The notes under the pieces: model-generated
The model's database searches: none
What the model saw: the letters and a program-made list of their open reading frames with translations, nothing else
Told to the model about the DNA's origin: nothing
Position numbers and translations under genes: made by a program
In this document: piece by piece, positions 1 through 6,635 of the stretch
How the letters are laid out: the number at the start of each line of letters is the position of its first letter
Numbering within the stretch: the stretch's first letter is position 1
From: an uncultured Clostridia bacterium
GTDB taxonomy: Bacteria > Bacillota > Clostridia > Christensenellales > UBA1242
NCBI GenBank assembly: GCA_934749845.1
Contig: CAKVHQ010000022.1
Span: forward strand, 1 to 9,699
Direction: 5' to 3'
Length of the DNA: 9,699 bases

Positions 1-546
1 TTTTCCTGCCCTGAACCCGTCAGAAAACTGAAACCTGACCGCAGGACGCTGTGTATACTCATCGCGGCAATTTTTCTTGCACTGCTCACGGTATCGGGCG
101 CGGCGTATTATATCAGCACGTTTATCATGAAAGAGCACAGGGACAACACACAGCTGTTCGCTTTTGATATCGCCGGAGCGCCGGAAACTATTGAGCAGGA
201 GTACTATCTTTCGGTATTGCCGGAGGGGTATAAAGAAGTTGAACGAATAGCTGACCCTATCAGTATATGGACAACATATCAACACGGCGACTACGTTGAT
301 AATACTATACTGCTCACACAAACTGTGAAGAAAGGCTTTGGCTATCATTTCAACACGGAGGGATACTCCTTTGAAGAAGTTGAGATAAACGGACATGAAG
401 GCTTGCTCATTAGTTGGGTTTGCGATGAAAGATATTGGAGTGAAGTAGTTTGGGATAATGGCGATTATATTTTAACGATTGATGGAATTTTGCCTAAAAA
501 AGAATTGATAAATTTGGCAGAAAGTACTGAATTTCTTGATTCGTGA
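1..546 (+). CDS. DUF4367-like membrane-anchored protein, 5' end missing
   Basis: The reading frame is open from base 1, so the gene starts before the window; 181 residues are visible and it ends with TGA at 544-546. An internal ATG at 127 lies after the membrane helix and is not a believable start. The visible part begins with a short basic stretch (PVRKLKPDRR), then a hydrophobic membrane segment of about 25 residues (bases 52-126), then an extracellular domain. The C-terminal half carries the pattern I know from DUF4367 proteins: EVEINGHEGLLI, a Trp-rich strand, GDYILTIDGILPKKELINLAEST. In Firmicutes such proteins often follow an ECF sigma factor gene and are suspected anti-sigma or envelope sensors; the upstream gene is not in view, so that role is inference. 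Bases 1 to about 200 are GC-richer than the AT-rich remainder. Family assignment is fairly secure, function is not. Confidence 0.75.
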   Translation, partial: FSCPEPVRKLKPDRRTLCILIAAIFLALLTVSGAAYYISTFIMKEHRDNTQLFAFDIAGAPETIEQEYYLSVLPEGYKEVERIADPISIWTTYQHGDYVDNTILLTQTVKKGFGYHFNTEGYSFEEVEINGHEGLLISWVCDERYWSEVVWDNGDYILTIDGILPKKELINLAESTEFLDS

Positions 547-548
547 TT

Positions 549-570
549 TTTTTGCTCACAAAAATTTTTT
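549..570 (+). terminator. Weak AT-rich hairpin with T run after the DUF4367-like gene
   Basis: A 6-bp stem (TTTTTG at 549-554 with CAAAAA at 559-564) closes a CTCA loop and is followed by six T. It is in the right place to end the upstream gene, three bases past its stop, but five of the six pairs are A-T, so stability is poor. Treat it as a possible weak intrinsic terminator only. I found no consensus -35/-10 pair in the rest of this gap. Confidence 0.25.
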
Positions 571-588
571 ATTTTGATTTACATATAT

Positions 589-606
589 AGAGAGGGTGAC
601 CTCTCT
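589..606 (+). promoter_or_regulatory. Perfect 7-bp hairpin with GTGA loop in the leader of the secreted-protein gene
   Basis: AGAGAGG (589-595) pairs perfectly with CCTCTCT (600-606) around GTGA, a GNRA-type tetraloop if transcribed. It ends 12 bases before the Shine-Dalgarno stretch (618-626) of the gene at 634 and has no T run behind it. It therefore fits an mRNA leader structure (stability or translation control) or an operator better than a terminator. The function is inference. Confidence 0.45.
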
Positions 607-633
607 GAAGTATAAAAGAAAGGAGGAATAAAA

Positions 634-1065
634 ATGAAACACTCAAAAATCATATCTGCAATTCTTGCAGCAGCAATTATAGGTACCAGTATGACTGCGG
701 TTGCATCTGCAAAAGAGCTGAATTCAGCTGACTTAAGTATAGTTGCACCCTGTTATGCAATTGCAAATAATCCGGTATCTCAATTGTCAGTAAGTGGCAC
801 AACAGCTTACTGCTCGAGCCAAGTTAGTGGTCTGTCTGTAAAATCTATTACAGCTGAACAGTCTCTTGAAAAGTTTTGGGGGCTGTGGATATGGAATGAA
901 GTTGGTTACTGGGATAAGACGGTAAACACCAATAGGATAACCATGTCTAACAAAAAGTACAATCTTGAAAGTGGTACATACCGGCTCAAAACAGTTTTCA
1001 CACTGACAGCAACCAACGGCAAAACTGAAACCATTACGGTTTACAGTGAAGAAGTAACCATCTGA
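634..1065 (+). CDS. Small secreted protein with signal peptide (143 aa)
   Basis: The start ATG at 634 has a strong ribosome binding site (AAAGGAGG within 618-626) at good spacing. Residues 1-26 form a classic Sec signal peptide: basic MKHSK, a hydrophobic Ala/Ile core and a cleavage site after ASA (residue 26). The mature domain of about 117 residues has two Cys (near residues 40 and 60), a Trp cluster (FWGLWIWNEVGYWDK) and a C-terminal GTYRLKTVFTL strand followed by Thr-rich strands. This Cys, W..W, GTYRLK pattern resembles small secreted Firmicutes proteins, some of which I believe are filed under DUF6147; the number is from memory. The fold is probably all-beta and the function is unknown. 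It is followed after 18 bases by a second small secreted gene, probably co-transcribed. It is AT-richer than the operon that starts at 1427. Confidence 0.8.
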   Translation: MKHSKIISAILAAAIIGTSMTAVASAKELNSADLSIVAPCYAIANNPVSQLSVSGTTAYCSSQVSGLSVKSITAEQSLEKFWGLWIWNEVGYWDKTVNTNRITMSNKKYNLESGTYRLKTVFTLTATNGKTETITVYSEEVTI

Positions 1066-1070
1066 TTTAT

Positions 1071-1076
1071 GGAGGA
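1071..1076 (+). promoter_or_regulatory. Ribosome binding site that fixes the start at 1084
   Basis: GGAGGA lies 7 bases before ATG 1084. A longer frame could begin at ATG 1069, but that codon overlaps this site and has no ribosome binding site of its own, so 1084 is chosen. Confidence 0.75.
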
Positions 1077-1083
1077 CGTAAGA

Positions 1084-1359
1084 ATGATAAAGGTAGCGAA
1101 AACAATATCCACATCGGCGATTGCTATAGCAACTGCGCTTGTCATGGCTGTCTGTGCAAGTGCGGCATGCGCGCACGGCAAGTATGGCACCAGAACCGGC
1201 GAACCTAAATATGGTGGAACGTATACCCATATGCACAATGGAGTGCAGTGCACAGTAACGAATTATGTTGCTGTCATCACTACATACTGCGGCTACTGCG
1301 GTGCGACCATCAATCAAACAACAGGCACTGTTAGCCAGCATCATTCGTATAACGGATAA
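1084..1359 (+). CDS. Small secreted Cys/His-rich protein (91 aa)
   Basis: Residues 1 to about 27 are a Sec signal peptide (MIKVAKT, an Ala/Ile-rich core, ASA before ACAHG). The mature peptide of about 64 residues is rich in possible metal ligands: Cys29, His31, His49, His51, Cys56, a CGYC pair (Cys69, Cys72) and His86-His87. The motifs ACAHGKYG, THMHNGV and TYCGYCG suggest a tiny zinc-ribbon-like or disulfide-bonded secreted domain. I recall similar short secreted HGxYG proteins in Lachnospiraceae and Ruminococcaceae but no assigned function. The gene begins 18 bases after the previous small secreted protein and is probably co-expressed with it. Metal binding is inference from residue spacing. 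Confidence 0.75.
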   Translation: MIKVAKTISTSAIAIATALVMAVCASAACAHGKYGTRTGEPKYGGTYTHMHNGVQCTVTNYVAVITTYCGYCGATINQTTGTVSQHHSYNG

Positions 1360-1360
1360 T

Positions 1361-1419
1361 CTATAAGGATCTCTGCGCATGGCAGATATGAATTGCCATG
1401 CGCAGATATACTATAAGGA
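1361..1419. repeat. 9-bp direct repeats (CTATAAGGA) flanking a hairpin
   Basis: CTATAAGGA occurs at 1361-1369 and again at 1411-1419. The 41 bases between them are mostly the perfect hairpin at 1372-1406. The second copy contributes to the ribosome binding site of the lipoprotein gene at 1427. The arrangement looks like a tiny palindromic insertion with a duplicated target, but two independent AAGGA-type sites could also give this. Confidence 0.5.
1372..1406 (+). promoter_or_regulatory. Perfect 13-bp intergenic hairpin
   Basis: TCTGCGCATGGCA (1372-1384) pairs without mismatch to TGCCATGCGCAGA (1394-1406) around a 9-base loop, GATATGAAT. No T run follows on either side, so it is not a standard intrinsic terminator. 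It separates the two small secreted genes from the transporter operon and ends 8 bases before the ribosome binding site at 1415. It could be an mRNA processing or stability element, an operator for a dimeric regulator, or a palindromic insertion. The structure is seen; the role is inferred. Confidence 0.6.
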
Positions 1420-1420
1420 G
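1415..1420 (+). promoter_or_regulatory. Ribosome binding site that fixes the start at 1427
   Basis: AAGGAG sits 6 bases before ATG 1427. The same frame is open back to an ATG at 1379, but that codon lies inside the hairpin and would put a 16-residue polar extension ahead of the signal peptide, so 1427 is preferred. Confidence 0.8.
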
Positions 1421-1426
1421 ATAAAA

Positions 1427-2716
1427 ATGAAAGCTTTCAAATATGCCGTTCCCGTTTGTATCGCCCTGTCAATGGCAATGACAGGGTGTTCCGATGGAGC
1501 TTCTGAAAATCTTTCATCAGAAGCGTCTGAAAGTCATGCCACCACTGAAAACAGCACCCCAGAAACTGACGGCGCTACGGCAGAAAGCACCGATAACGGC
1601 ACTGAGTTATATGAAGCGGAATACGCCGAAGCCAGGCGGCAGCAGGATATTTCCCAGCCAGTAGAATACCTCCCGGTGGCTAAGACAAAGGACGTCCGGT
1701 ACGGCAACCTGCCGCAGAATCTCACCAGCGATATCCTGCCGGGGCTTGTCTGCCCGGACGCTGAAACAGGTACGCTTTATTTTACGAACCTGTCCGACGG
1801 AGAAACTCTCTGCAAGCTGGAAAACGGCGTAATAACCGAGATCCTTCCGGTCACGGCAAAGTCGATAAACCTCTGGGACGGCTCGCTTTATTATATCTGC
1901 GACACTGAAAATCCCGTCGGTATCCCCAAGTTCAATGGAGAATTCAGAACTGCGTACACCGGGGATATTTACCGCTACGACCTCGCGACCGGAGAGACCA
2001 CACTGCTCATCGAAACGGACGCATATCGTCTTGTGGTATCTGAATACGGTCTGGACTGGTCGGCGGGAGTAAATTACTCCTGCGAAAAATATACATTCGG
2101 CACAAGCGAGCACTATTACCACGCCGACATCGACGGCGGCAACATCACCGAAAACGCGGAGTTCCCGATAATAGACGACTGGCTGGGTCTGTATTACGGG
2201 GACTACCAGACGGAAACCGCGGACGGCGCGATAGTCCTGCGCGATATGCAGAGCGGAGAAACAGTTCCGGTGCTGTCCCGTGCGGAAACGCTTGATTATT
2301 CCGCGATAGTCGGGGATATCCTGTATTACTGCCCGAATTTCAGAAACTACCGCATGAACGAGTCGGGGAATATAGTTTCCAAAAACACGCTCTGCGGAAT
2401 CGACCTTTCCACCGGGGAAAGCTTCACGGTCGCAAAGACAGCATATATGACGGATTACGCGATAGTCGGCGATACTGCATACATCTGCGGCGGTCTGAAT
2501 TTCAGCGTTTACCGTGACGGGAATCAGCTTTCCGGCAGACTGGAGCTTCACGGCTTCAACGACAGCAAGCACGAGTTCATCGCGCTTTACACGGACGGAG
2601 AAAATTTGTACGCGGCGGACGACCGCAAGGGAATCTACATCGTTGAACCGAACGACACACAGACCGGACTGAGATACTACGACATCGGAGGAGAGCCATG
2701 GGGAACGGAAGAATAA
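1427..2716 (+). CDS. Lipoprotein with beta-propeller-like repeats (DUF5050-like), 429 aa
   Basis: The start at 1427 gives a clean lipoprotein signal peptide, MKAFKYAVPVCIALSMAMTGC, with the lipobox MTGC placing the lipidated Cys at residue 21. Residues 22 to about 65 are a Ser/Thr/Glu-rich linker. The rest consists of repeated strands of the type 'GD-I-LYYC ... ICGIDLSTGES', for example GDILYY, GDTAYIC and DGENLYAAD, with YRYDLATGETTLL and GIDLSTGESFTV strands between. This is the look of a TolB/DUF5050-type beta-propeller anchored to the outer face of the membrane. The next gene's N-terminal half has the same kind of repeats, so the two may be paralogues. It is probably the first gene of the transporter operon and overlaps the next gene by 19 bases. 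It may bind or sense a ligand or assist the importer; ligand unknown. Confidence 0.75.
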   Translation: MKAFKYAVPVCIALSMAMTGCSDGASENLSSEASESHATTENSTPETDGATAESTDNGTELYEAEYAEARRQQDISQPVEYLPVAKTKDVRYGNLPQNLTSDILPGLVCPDAETGTLYFTNLSDGETLCKLENGVITEILPVTAKSINLWDGSLYYICDTENPVGIPKFNGEFRTAYTGDIYRYDLATGETTLLIETDAYRLVVSEYGLDWSAGVNYSCEKYTFGTSEHYYHADIDGGNITENAEFPIIDDWLGLYYGDYQTETADGAIVLRDMQSGETVPVLSRAETLDYSAIVGDILYYCPNFRNYRMNESGNIVSKNTLCGIDLSTGESFTVAKTAYMTDYAIVGDTAYICGGLNFSVYRDGNQLSGRLELHGFNDSKHEFIALYTDGENLYAADDRKGIYIVEPNDTQTGLRYYDIGGEPWGTEE

Positions 2717-4671
2717 AAAAGACAGCGATTTTACTGAGTACAGCGTTGTTGGTGACCGGCTGTTCGGGCGGAAATACAGCCGTTGAGGAGCTTTCGGCGG
2801 ATACTGCGTTTTACACTTATCCCGTGGGAAACGCGGTTACATTCGATGTTTCCGGGGACGGTACGGTCTACACGATAGAAAGCGAAAACGGCGACCTGCT
2901 GTGCAGCTACACGCTTTCCGGCGAGCGCTCTGAAATAGCGGAGCTGCCGCAGAAAACTGACAGCATTGCGTTCTCGGACGGAAGAATATACTACACCCAG
3001 ACCGTTGATGACGGAACGGAGATATGCTATATCGATGTTTCAACGGCTGATTCCGAAAAGCTGTGCGTGCTTTCCGGATTGTGGCAGATAAAGAACCTCG
3101 ACATAGCCGGGGGTAATGCGTATATCATCGGCTCGGACGACACGCGCAGCGGCGTTCAGGGCGAGTTTTCCGACCAGTTCGGGACATACAGCTACAACGG
3201 CGAAATGCTGTACCGTGTAAGCCTTGAAAACGGTGAAGCGACCGCAAGCCCCGTTGAGTTTCCGCAGGCGTTCTGCGCCGACGAGCAGGGAGTGACCGTG
3301 TACGCCGCAGATGCGGACGGCTACTATTTCACCGACTTCGACGGCTCGCGCAAGCAGTACAACGACATCGGAAATCTGACCGCGCTCGAGAAATGCGGCG
3401 ACAAGCTCATGTTCTATTCCGACACGAAGATATTCAAGCTGTGCTCCGGCTCCGAGAATTCAGAGGACGGAATCGCAGAGGCTCTTGAGAACGTGATAAT
3501 GCTCTCCGGCAACGACCTGCGCTACTGCGGCGGATACGGGTTTGTCCTTAACCGCTACGGGGAGTTCAACGGCTCGCGGCTGGAGCGTTTCCACGCCTCC
3601 GATTACATAAAGCAGAACAGCCGTATACGCTTTATTTCCGCGGAATATTCGTTCGACGAGCCGTTCGGCTGCGGCTATGTGATAGAGTCGAAAAAGCTTT
3701 CCGCAGAGGAATTCTCGCTGACCGTCATGTCGCAGGACAAGAATTACGACGTATGCATGATAAATTCCTCGCAGGACTATTCCGCGAACATCAAGAGCAA
3801 GGGTTCGTTCTATCCGCTGAACGACGTCCCGGGAGTTGCGGAGTACCTCGACAAGTGCTTCCCATACGTTAAGGAAGCCGCGTACACCGAGAGCGGGGAA
3901 ATATGGATGCTGCCCGTTGTGCTGGACGCCGGCGTTGTCTATTACTACCCGGAGAACTGTTCTGCGGCGGGCGTTGAGCTGTCTGACGGAATGTCGTACA
4001 GTAGCTTCATTGAGCAGTGCAAAACCGCATACAACAGCGATTACAAGGACGGATTTTCAACGCACTGCTACCAGCTTACGCAGCAGCTCATTTTTGACTA
4101 CATGACGAAATACGACAGTTTCGACACTACGGTTTTCAGAAGCTTCGCAGAGTTTGCAAAGGATAACATGAACATAGCCTCGTTCCCGGAATATCTGCCC
4201 GTTTCGAACACCGCCGAGGACAACCTGTTCTACGGCGCCGGAAACGGCTGGGATCACTTCCTGTTCGGGTTCAGCCGTGAATCCAGATGGCAGAAGAACT
4301 ACGCGGCGTCCGATAATATGAGAGCGGTTGCAGCGCCGTCCGTGGAGCCGGGCGGAAAAACTCCCGTCACCTGCGCGTTCATTACGGTAAATCCCGCGTC
4401 GGACAGACTTGATTCTGCGCTGGATTACATCAGCTCCCTTGCCGGCTATCTGTCGGAGAAGGAGAATTCGCTCATGCTGGCGGATAAATCCACATACACC
4501 GACGGATTTATGTCCGACCTCTACGGAATTTACGAAAACGGAGAGCTGTGCTTCAACGTTTCCTCCGAAATCGTGTTCGATGATTACATAAGCTACTGCT
4601 CCGGTAATATCGCGCTTGACGAGCTTGTCAGCGAATCCGACCGCAAGCTCTCGGCTTATCTGAACGAGTGA
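2698..4671 (+). CDS. ABC importer solute-binding lipoprotein fused to a propeller-like domain (657 aa)
   Basis: The start ATG at 2698 follows GGAGGAG (2687-2693) and overlaps the previous gene. MGNGRIKK plus a hydrophobic core ends in the lipobox LVTGC (Cys22). Residues of about 36-300 contain roughly six propeller-like repeats (such as SDGRIYYTQTVDDGTEICYI, GEMLYRVSLENGE and CGDKLMFYSDTKIFKL). From about residue 309 to the end it resembles family 1 (UgpB/MalE-type) solute-binding proteins: NYDVCMINS (349-357), FYPLNDVPGVAEYLDKCFPY (371-390), KEAAYTESGEIWMLP (392-406) and AGVVYYYPENC. Ordinary members are about 400-450 residues; the extra length is the N-terminal domain, and the binding domain itself looks short at its N-terminal lobe. 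It presumably delivers a sugar or similar solute to the two permeases encoded next. The substrate cannot be read from sequence. Confidence 0.85.
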   Translation: MGNGRIKKTAILLSTALLVTGCSGGNTAVEELSADTAFYTYPVGNAVTFDVSGDGTVYTIESENGDLLCSYTLSGERSEIAELPQKTDSIAFSDGRIYYTQTVDDGTEICYIDVSTADSEKLCVLSGLWQIKNLDIAGGNAYIIGSDDTRSGVQGEFSDQFGTYSYNGEMLYRVSLENGEATASPVEFPQAFCADEQGVTVYAADADGYYFTDFDGSRKQYNDIGNLTALEKCGDKLMFYSDTKIFKLCSGSENSEDGIAEALENVIMLSGNDLRYCGGYGFVLNRYGEFNGSRLERFHASDYIKQNSRIRFISAEYSFDEPFGCGYVIESKKLSAEEFSLTVMSQDKNYDVCMINSSQDYSANIKSKGSFYPLNDVPGVAEYLDKCFPYVKEAAYTESGEIWMLPVVLDAGVVYYYPENCSAAGVELSDGMSYSSFIEQCKTAYNSDYKDGFSTHCYQLTQQLIFDYMTKYDSFDTTVFRSFAEFAKDNMNIASFPEYLPVSNTAEDNLFYGAGNGWDHFLFGFSRESRWQKNYAASDNMRAVAAPSVEPGGKTPVTCAFITVNPASDRLDSALDYISSLAGYLSEKENSLMLADKSTYTDGFMSDLYGIYENGELCFNVSSEIVFDDYISYCSGNIALDELVSESDRKLSAYLNE

Positions 4672-4675
4672 CGCC

Positions 4676-5473
4676 ATGAAAAAAATGCTTCAGAAATGGA
4701 ACGCCAGATGCCTGCTGTGCATGCTTCCCAGCCTTATCGGAACAGCGGTGTTCTTTGTGATCCCGTACCTGCGGGTGCTGTATTATTCGCTCATCGACAA
4801 CCAGTTCCGGCGCAATTTCGTGTGGTTCGATAACTATGCGAAAACGCTTACGAACGAGTATTTTCTGCTTGCGCTGAGGAACTCCCTGCTGATTATAATT
4901 ATCTGCGTTCCTGTGCTTGTGGCGCTGGCGCTGGTGATATCCCTGGGGCTTTCCTTCGGTATCCGCGCCGTGCGGAAAACGAGGTTCGCGTTTGTTCTGC
5001 CGATGGTCATTCCGACCGCTTCCGCAGTTCTCATCTGGCAGAGCGTATTCACCGATACGTCAACTCCGCTGCCGGTGTATCTCCTGTTCATCTGGAAGAA
5101 CATTGGAATATGCATAGTGCTGCTGACAGCTGCTTTCACCGCTATTGACGGCAGCATATTCGAAGCCGCGCGGCTGGACGGCGCCGGGAAATTTACGCTC
5201 CACACGAAAATCACTGTCCCGATGATAATGCCGACGATTTTCTTCACGGTGCTGCTTTCCATCGTCAACAGCTTCAGGATATTCAAGGAAAGCTACCTGT
5301 TCTTCGGCACGAATTATCCCCCGGACCACAGCTACACTTTACAATATTACATGAACAACAATTTCCTCAAGCTGGATTACCAGAGCCTGGCTTCGGCAGC
5401 AGTGCTGACGTCGGTCCTGGTGTTCATTATCGTCATGGGCGGGCTTGCGGTGCAGAGGAGGTATCGTCAGTGA
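4676..5473 (+). CDS. ABC sugar-type permease, MalF/UgpA family (265 aa)
   Basis: This is an inner-membrane permease subunit of a carbohydrate-type ABC importer. About six hydrophobic segments are visible, beginning at residues 12-38, 66-94 and 103-122. The EAA loop that contacts the ATPase is intact: EAARLDGAG at 163-171 with ITVP at 179-182. FxxP residues early (LLCMLPSL..., FFVIPYLRVLYYSL) and WQSVF near residue 121 also fit the family. The stretch between WQSVF and IWKNIG is shorter than in the typical 290-310 residue member. The gene begins 4 bases after the solute-binding gene with no good ribosome binding site, so it is probably translated by coupling; a second in-frame ATG at 4685 is an alternative start. 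No ATPase is encoded in the window. Confidence 0.9.
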   Translation: MKKMLQKWNARCLLCMLPSLIGTAVFFVIPYLRVLYYSLIDNQFRRNFVWFDNYAKTLTNEYFLLALRNSLLIIIICVPVLVALALVISLGLSFGIRAVRKTRFAFVLPMVIPTASAVLIWQSVFTDTSTPLPVYLLFIWKNIGICIVLLTAAFTAIDGSIFEAARLDGAGKFTLHTKITVPMIMPTIFFTVLLSIVNSFRIFKESYLFFGTNYPPDHSYTLQYYMNNNFLKLDYQSLASAAVLTSVLVFIIVMGGLAVQRRYRQ

Positions 5474-6231
5474 AACGCCTGAATGCTGTGCTTTTTACGG
5501 CGCTGGCTGTGATATTCATGCTGCCTGTCGCGGCTACCGTCGTGCTGTCGTTTTCCGTGGACGGAGCGGCTTCGCTCCAGGGCTGGGGCGACCTGCTCTT
5601 CGACTGTTTCGTGTTCTATCCGCAGTTCTGGAACAGCGTCATTTACGCCGCAGTTATCACGTTCGTTCAGCTCGTGGTGATAATTCCCTGCGCTTTCGGA
5701 TTTTCGCAGGCTAAGTTCCGGGGAAAGAGCGCACTTTTCGTGTTCTATATAATCCTTATGATGATGCCGCTGCAGGTGACTATCCTGCCGAACTATATCG
5801 GACTGCGGGACATGGGGCTGATAAACACGCCGTTTGCGATAATCCTGCCGGCGATATTCAGCCCGTTCGGCGTGGTCGTGATGAACCAGTACATGAAGAA
5901 TATCGACGGCTCTGTGATTGAAGCCGCGCGGCTGGAAACCAATTCGGTGGTGAGAATAATGCTGGTTTCGGTGGTTCCGCAGCTGCGGGTGTGCATATTC
6001 GCGGTGGCGCTGTTCGTGTTCGCGGATTGCTGGAACATGCTGGAGCAGCCCATGCTGTTCCTCAGGGATACGTCGCTGCAGACGGTGCCGGTGTTCATTT
6101 CGAATGCGGCTGATTATGCGGGAAGCGTGATGTTCCCGGCGGCGGTGGTGTTCATGGTTCCGGTGCTGCTTATCTACCTGTTTTTCAGCGAAAACCTTGA
6201 AAAAGGTCTGACTTTTGGTGATCTTTCATGA
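5470..6231 (+). CDS. ABC sugar-type permease, MalG/UgpE family (253 aa)
   Basis: This is the second permease of the same importer. The GTG start at 5470 overlaps the previous stop in a GTGA tetranucleotide, with AGAGGAGGT (5454-5462) 7 bases upstream. Family landmarks: an N-terminal membrane helix with FMLPVAATVVLSF, MMMPLQVTILPNYIGLRDMG (97-116), LINTPFAIILPAIFSPFGVVV, and the EAA region EAARLETNS (151-159) followed by VVPQL. In the usual EAA motif the seventh residue is Gly; here it is Thr157, while the partner permease keeps its Gly169. WNMLEQPMLFL near 188-198 replaces the usual WNxFxxP loop. At 253 residues it is somewhat shorter than the usual 270-280. The pairing with the previous gene argues for a heterodimeric channel. 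Confidence 0.9.
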   Translation: MKRLNAVLFTALAVIFMLPVAATVVLSFSVDGAASLQGWGDLLFDCFVFYPQFWNSVIYAAVITFVQLVVIIPCAFGFSQAKFRGKSALFVFYIILMMMPLQVTILPNYIGLRDMGLINTPFAIILPAIFSPFGVVVMNQYMKNIDGSVIEAARLETNSVVRIMLVSVVPQLRVCIFAVALFVFADCWNMLEQPMLFLRDTSLQTVPVFISNAADYAGSVMFPAAVVFMVPVLLIYLFFSENLEKGLTFGDLS

Positions 6232-6635
6232 AAACGAAAATACTCATAATTATTACCGCTGTGTTCTTCGCAGTTATGCTGGCGCTGACGTTCTCGTCAC
6301 GGAGTATTCACGAAGCCGGGCTGCCGCATGTTAAGGCTGGCAGGCTGGCAGAAGCGGAGTTCCCGATTGAATTCACGGACGAAAACGGCGAACTCATGAC
6401 CGGAACACGGCAGGCTCCTGCGGTGACAAAAGAACAGCTGGAGCATGGCGTGTACATACTTTACACCGCCGAGAAAAACGGCGAGGTACGCGATTTCGTA
6501 CAGCGCGCGGAGATAGTCCCCGGCGCGGAATGCGACGGATATATCGAGGTGCTGGGCGGCGTGACGTCATACGATAAAATCGTTCTGGAGTCCGACCGGG
6601 ATATTACCGATGGAGAAGTCGTTGTGGAAAAGTGA
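6228..6635 (+). CDS. Small membrane-anchored protein resembling the C-terminal part of HlyD/RND adaptors (135 aa)
   Basis: ATG at 6228 overlaps the permease stop in an ATGA tetranucleotide, so it is translationally coupled to the importer. Residues 4-22 form one membrane helix (KILIIITAVFFAVMLALTF), leaving about 110 residues outside. The C-terminal part, GVYILYTAEKNGEVRDFVQRAEIVPG followed by GYIEVLGGVTSYDKIVLESDRDITDGEVVVE, resembles the last beta-domain of periplasmic adaptor proteins (HlyD/MacA type). The hairpin and lipoyl domains of a true adaptor are absent, so it cannot act as one alone. It may be an accessory subunit that stabilises the permeases or the solute-binding protein. Base composition matches the operon. 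Family resemblance is from memory and moderate. Confidence 0.65.
   Translation: MKTKILIIITAVFFAVMLALTFSSRSIHEAGLPHVKAGRLAEAEFPIEFTDENGELMTGTRQAPAVTKEQLEHGVYILYTAEKNGEVRDFVQRAEIVPGAECDGYIEVLGGVTSYDKIVLESDRDITDGEVVVEK

Noticed and set aside
787..1380. Minus-strand open frame of 197 codons opposite the two small secreted genes
   Set aside because: It lies across two + strand genes that have signal peptides and good ribosome binding sites; its translation is Cys/Arg-rich and shows no domain-like pattern. It is a shadow frame.
1372..1406. Hairpin as an intrinsic terminator
   Set aside because: The stem is strong but followed by TATACTATAAGG rather than a T run on the + strand, and by no T run on the minus strand.
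1379..1426. Upstream start (ATG 1379) for the propeller lipoprotein
   Set aside because: The codon is inside a stable hairpin and adds a polar 16-residue extension before the signal peptide; ATG 1427 has AAGGAG at ideal spacing.
1607..2572. Minus-strand open frame of 321 codons opposite the propeller lipoprotein
   Set aside because: It is entirely within a convincing lipoprotein gene; GC-rich third positions create long antisense frames. No ribosome binding site or family signature was seen.
4057..4677. Minus-strand open frame of 206 codons opposite the solute-binding gene
   Set aside because: Antisense to clear binding-protein motifs; no recognisable protein features.
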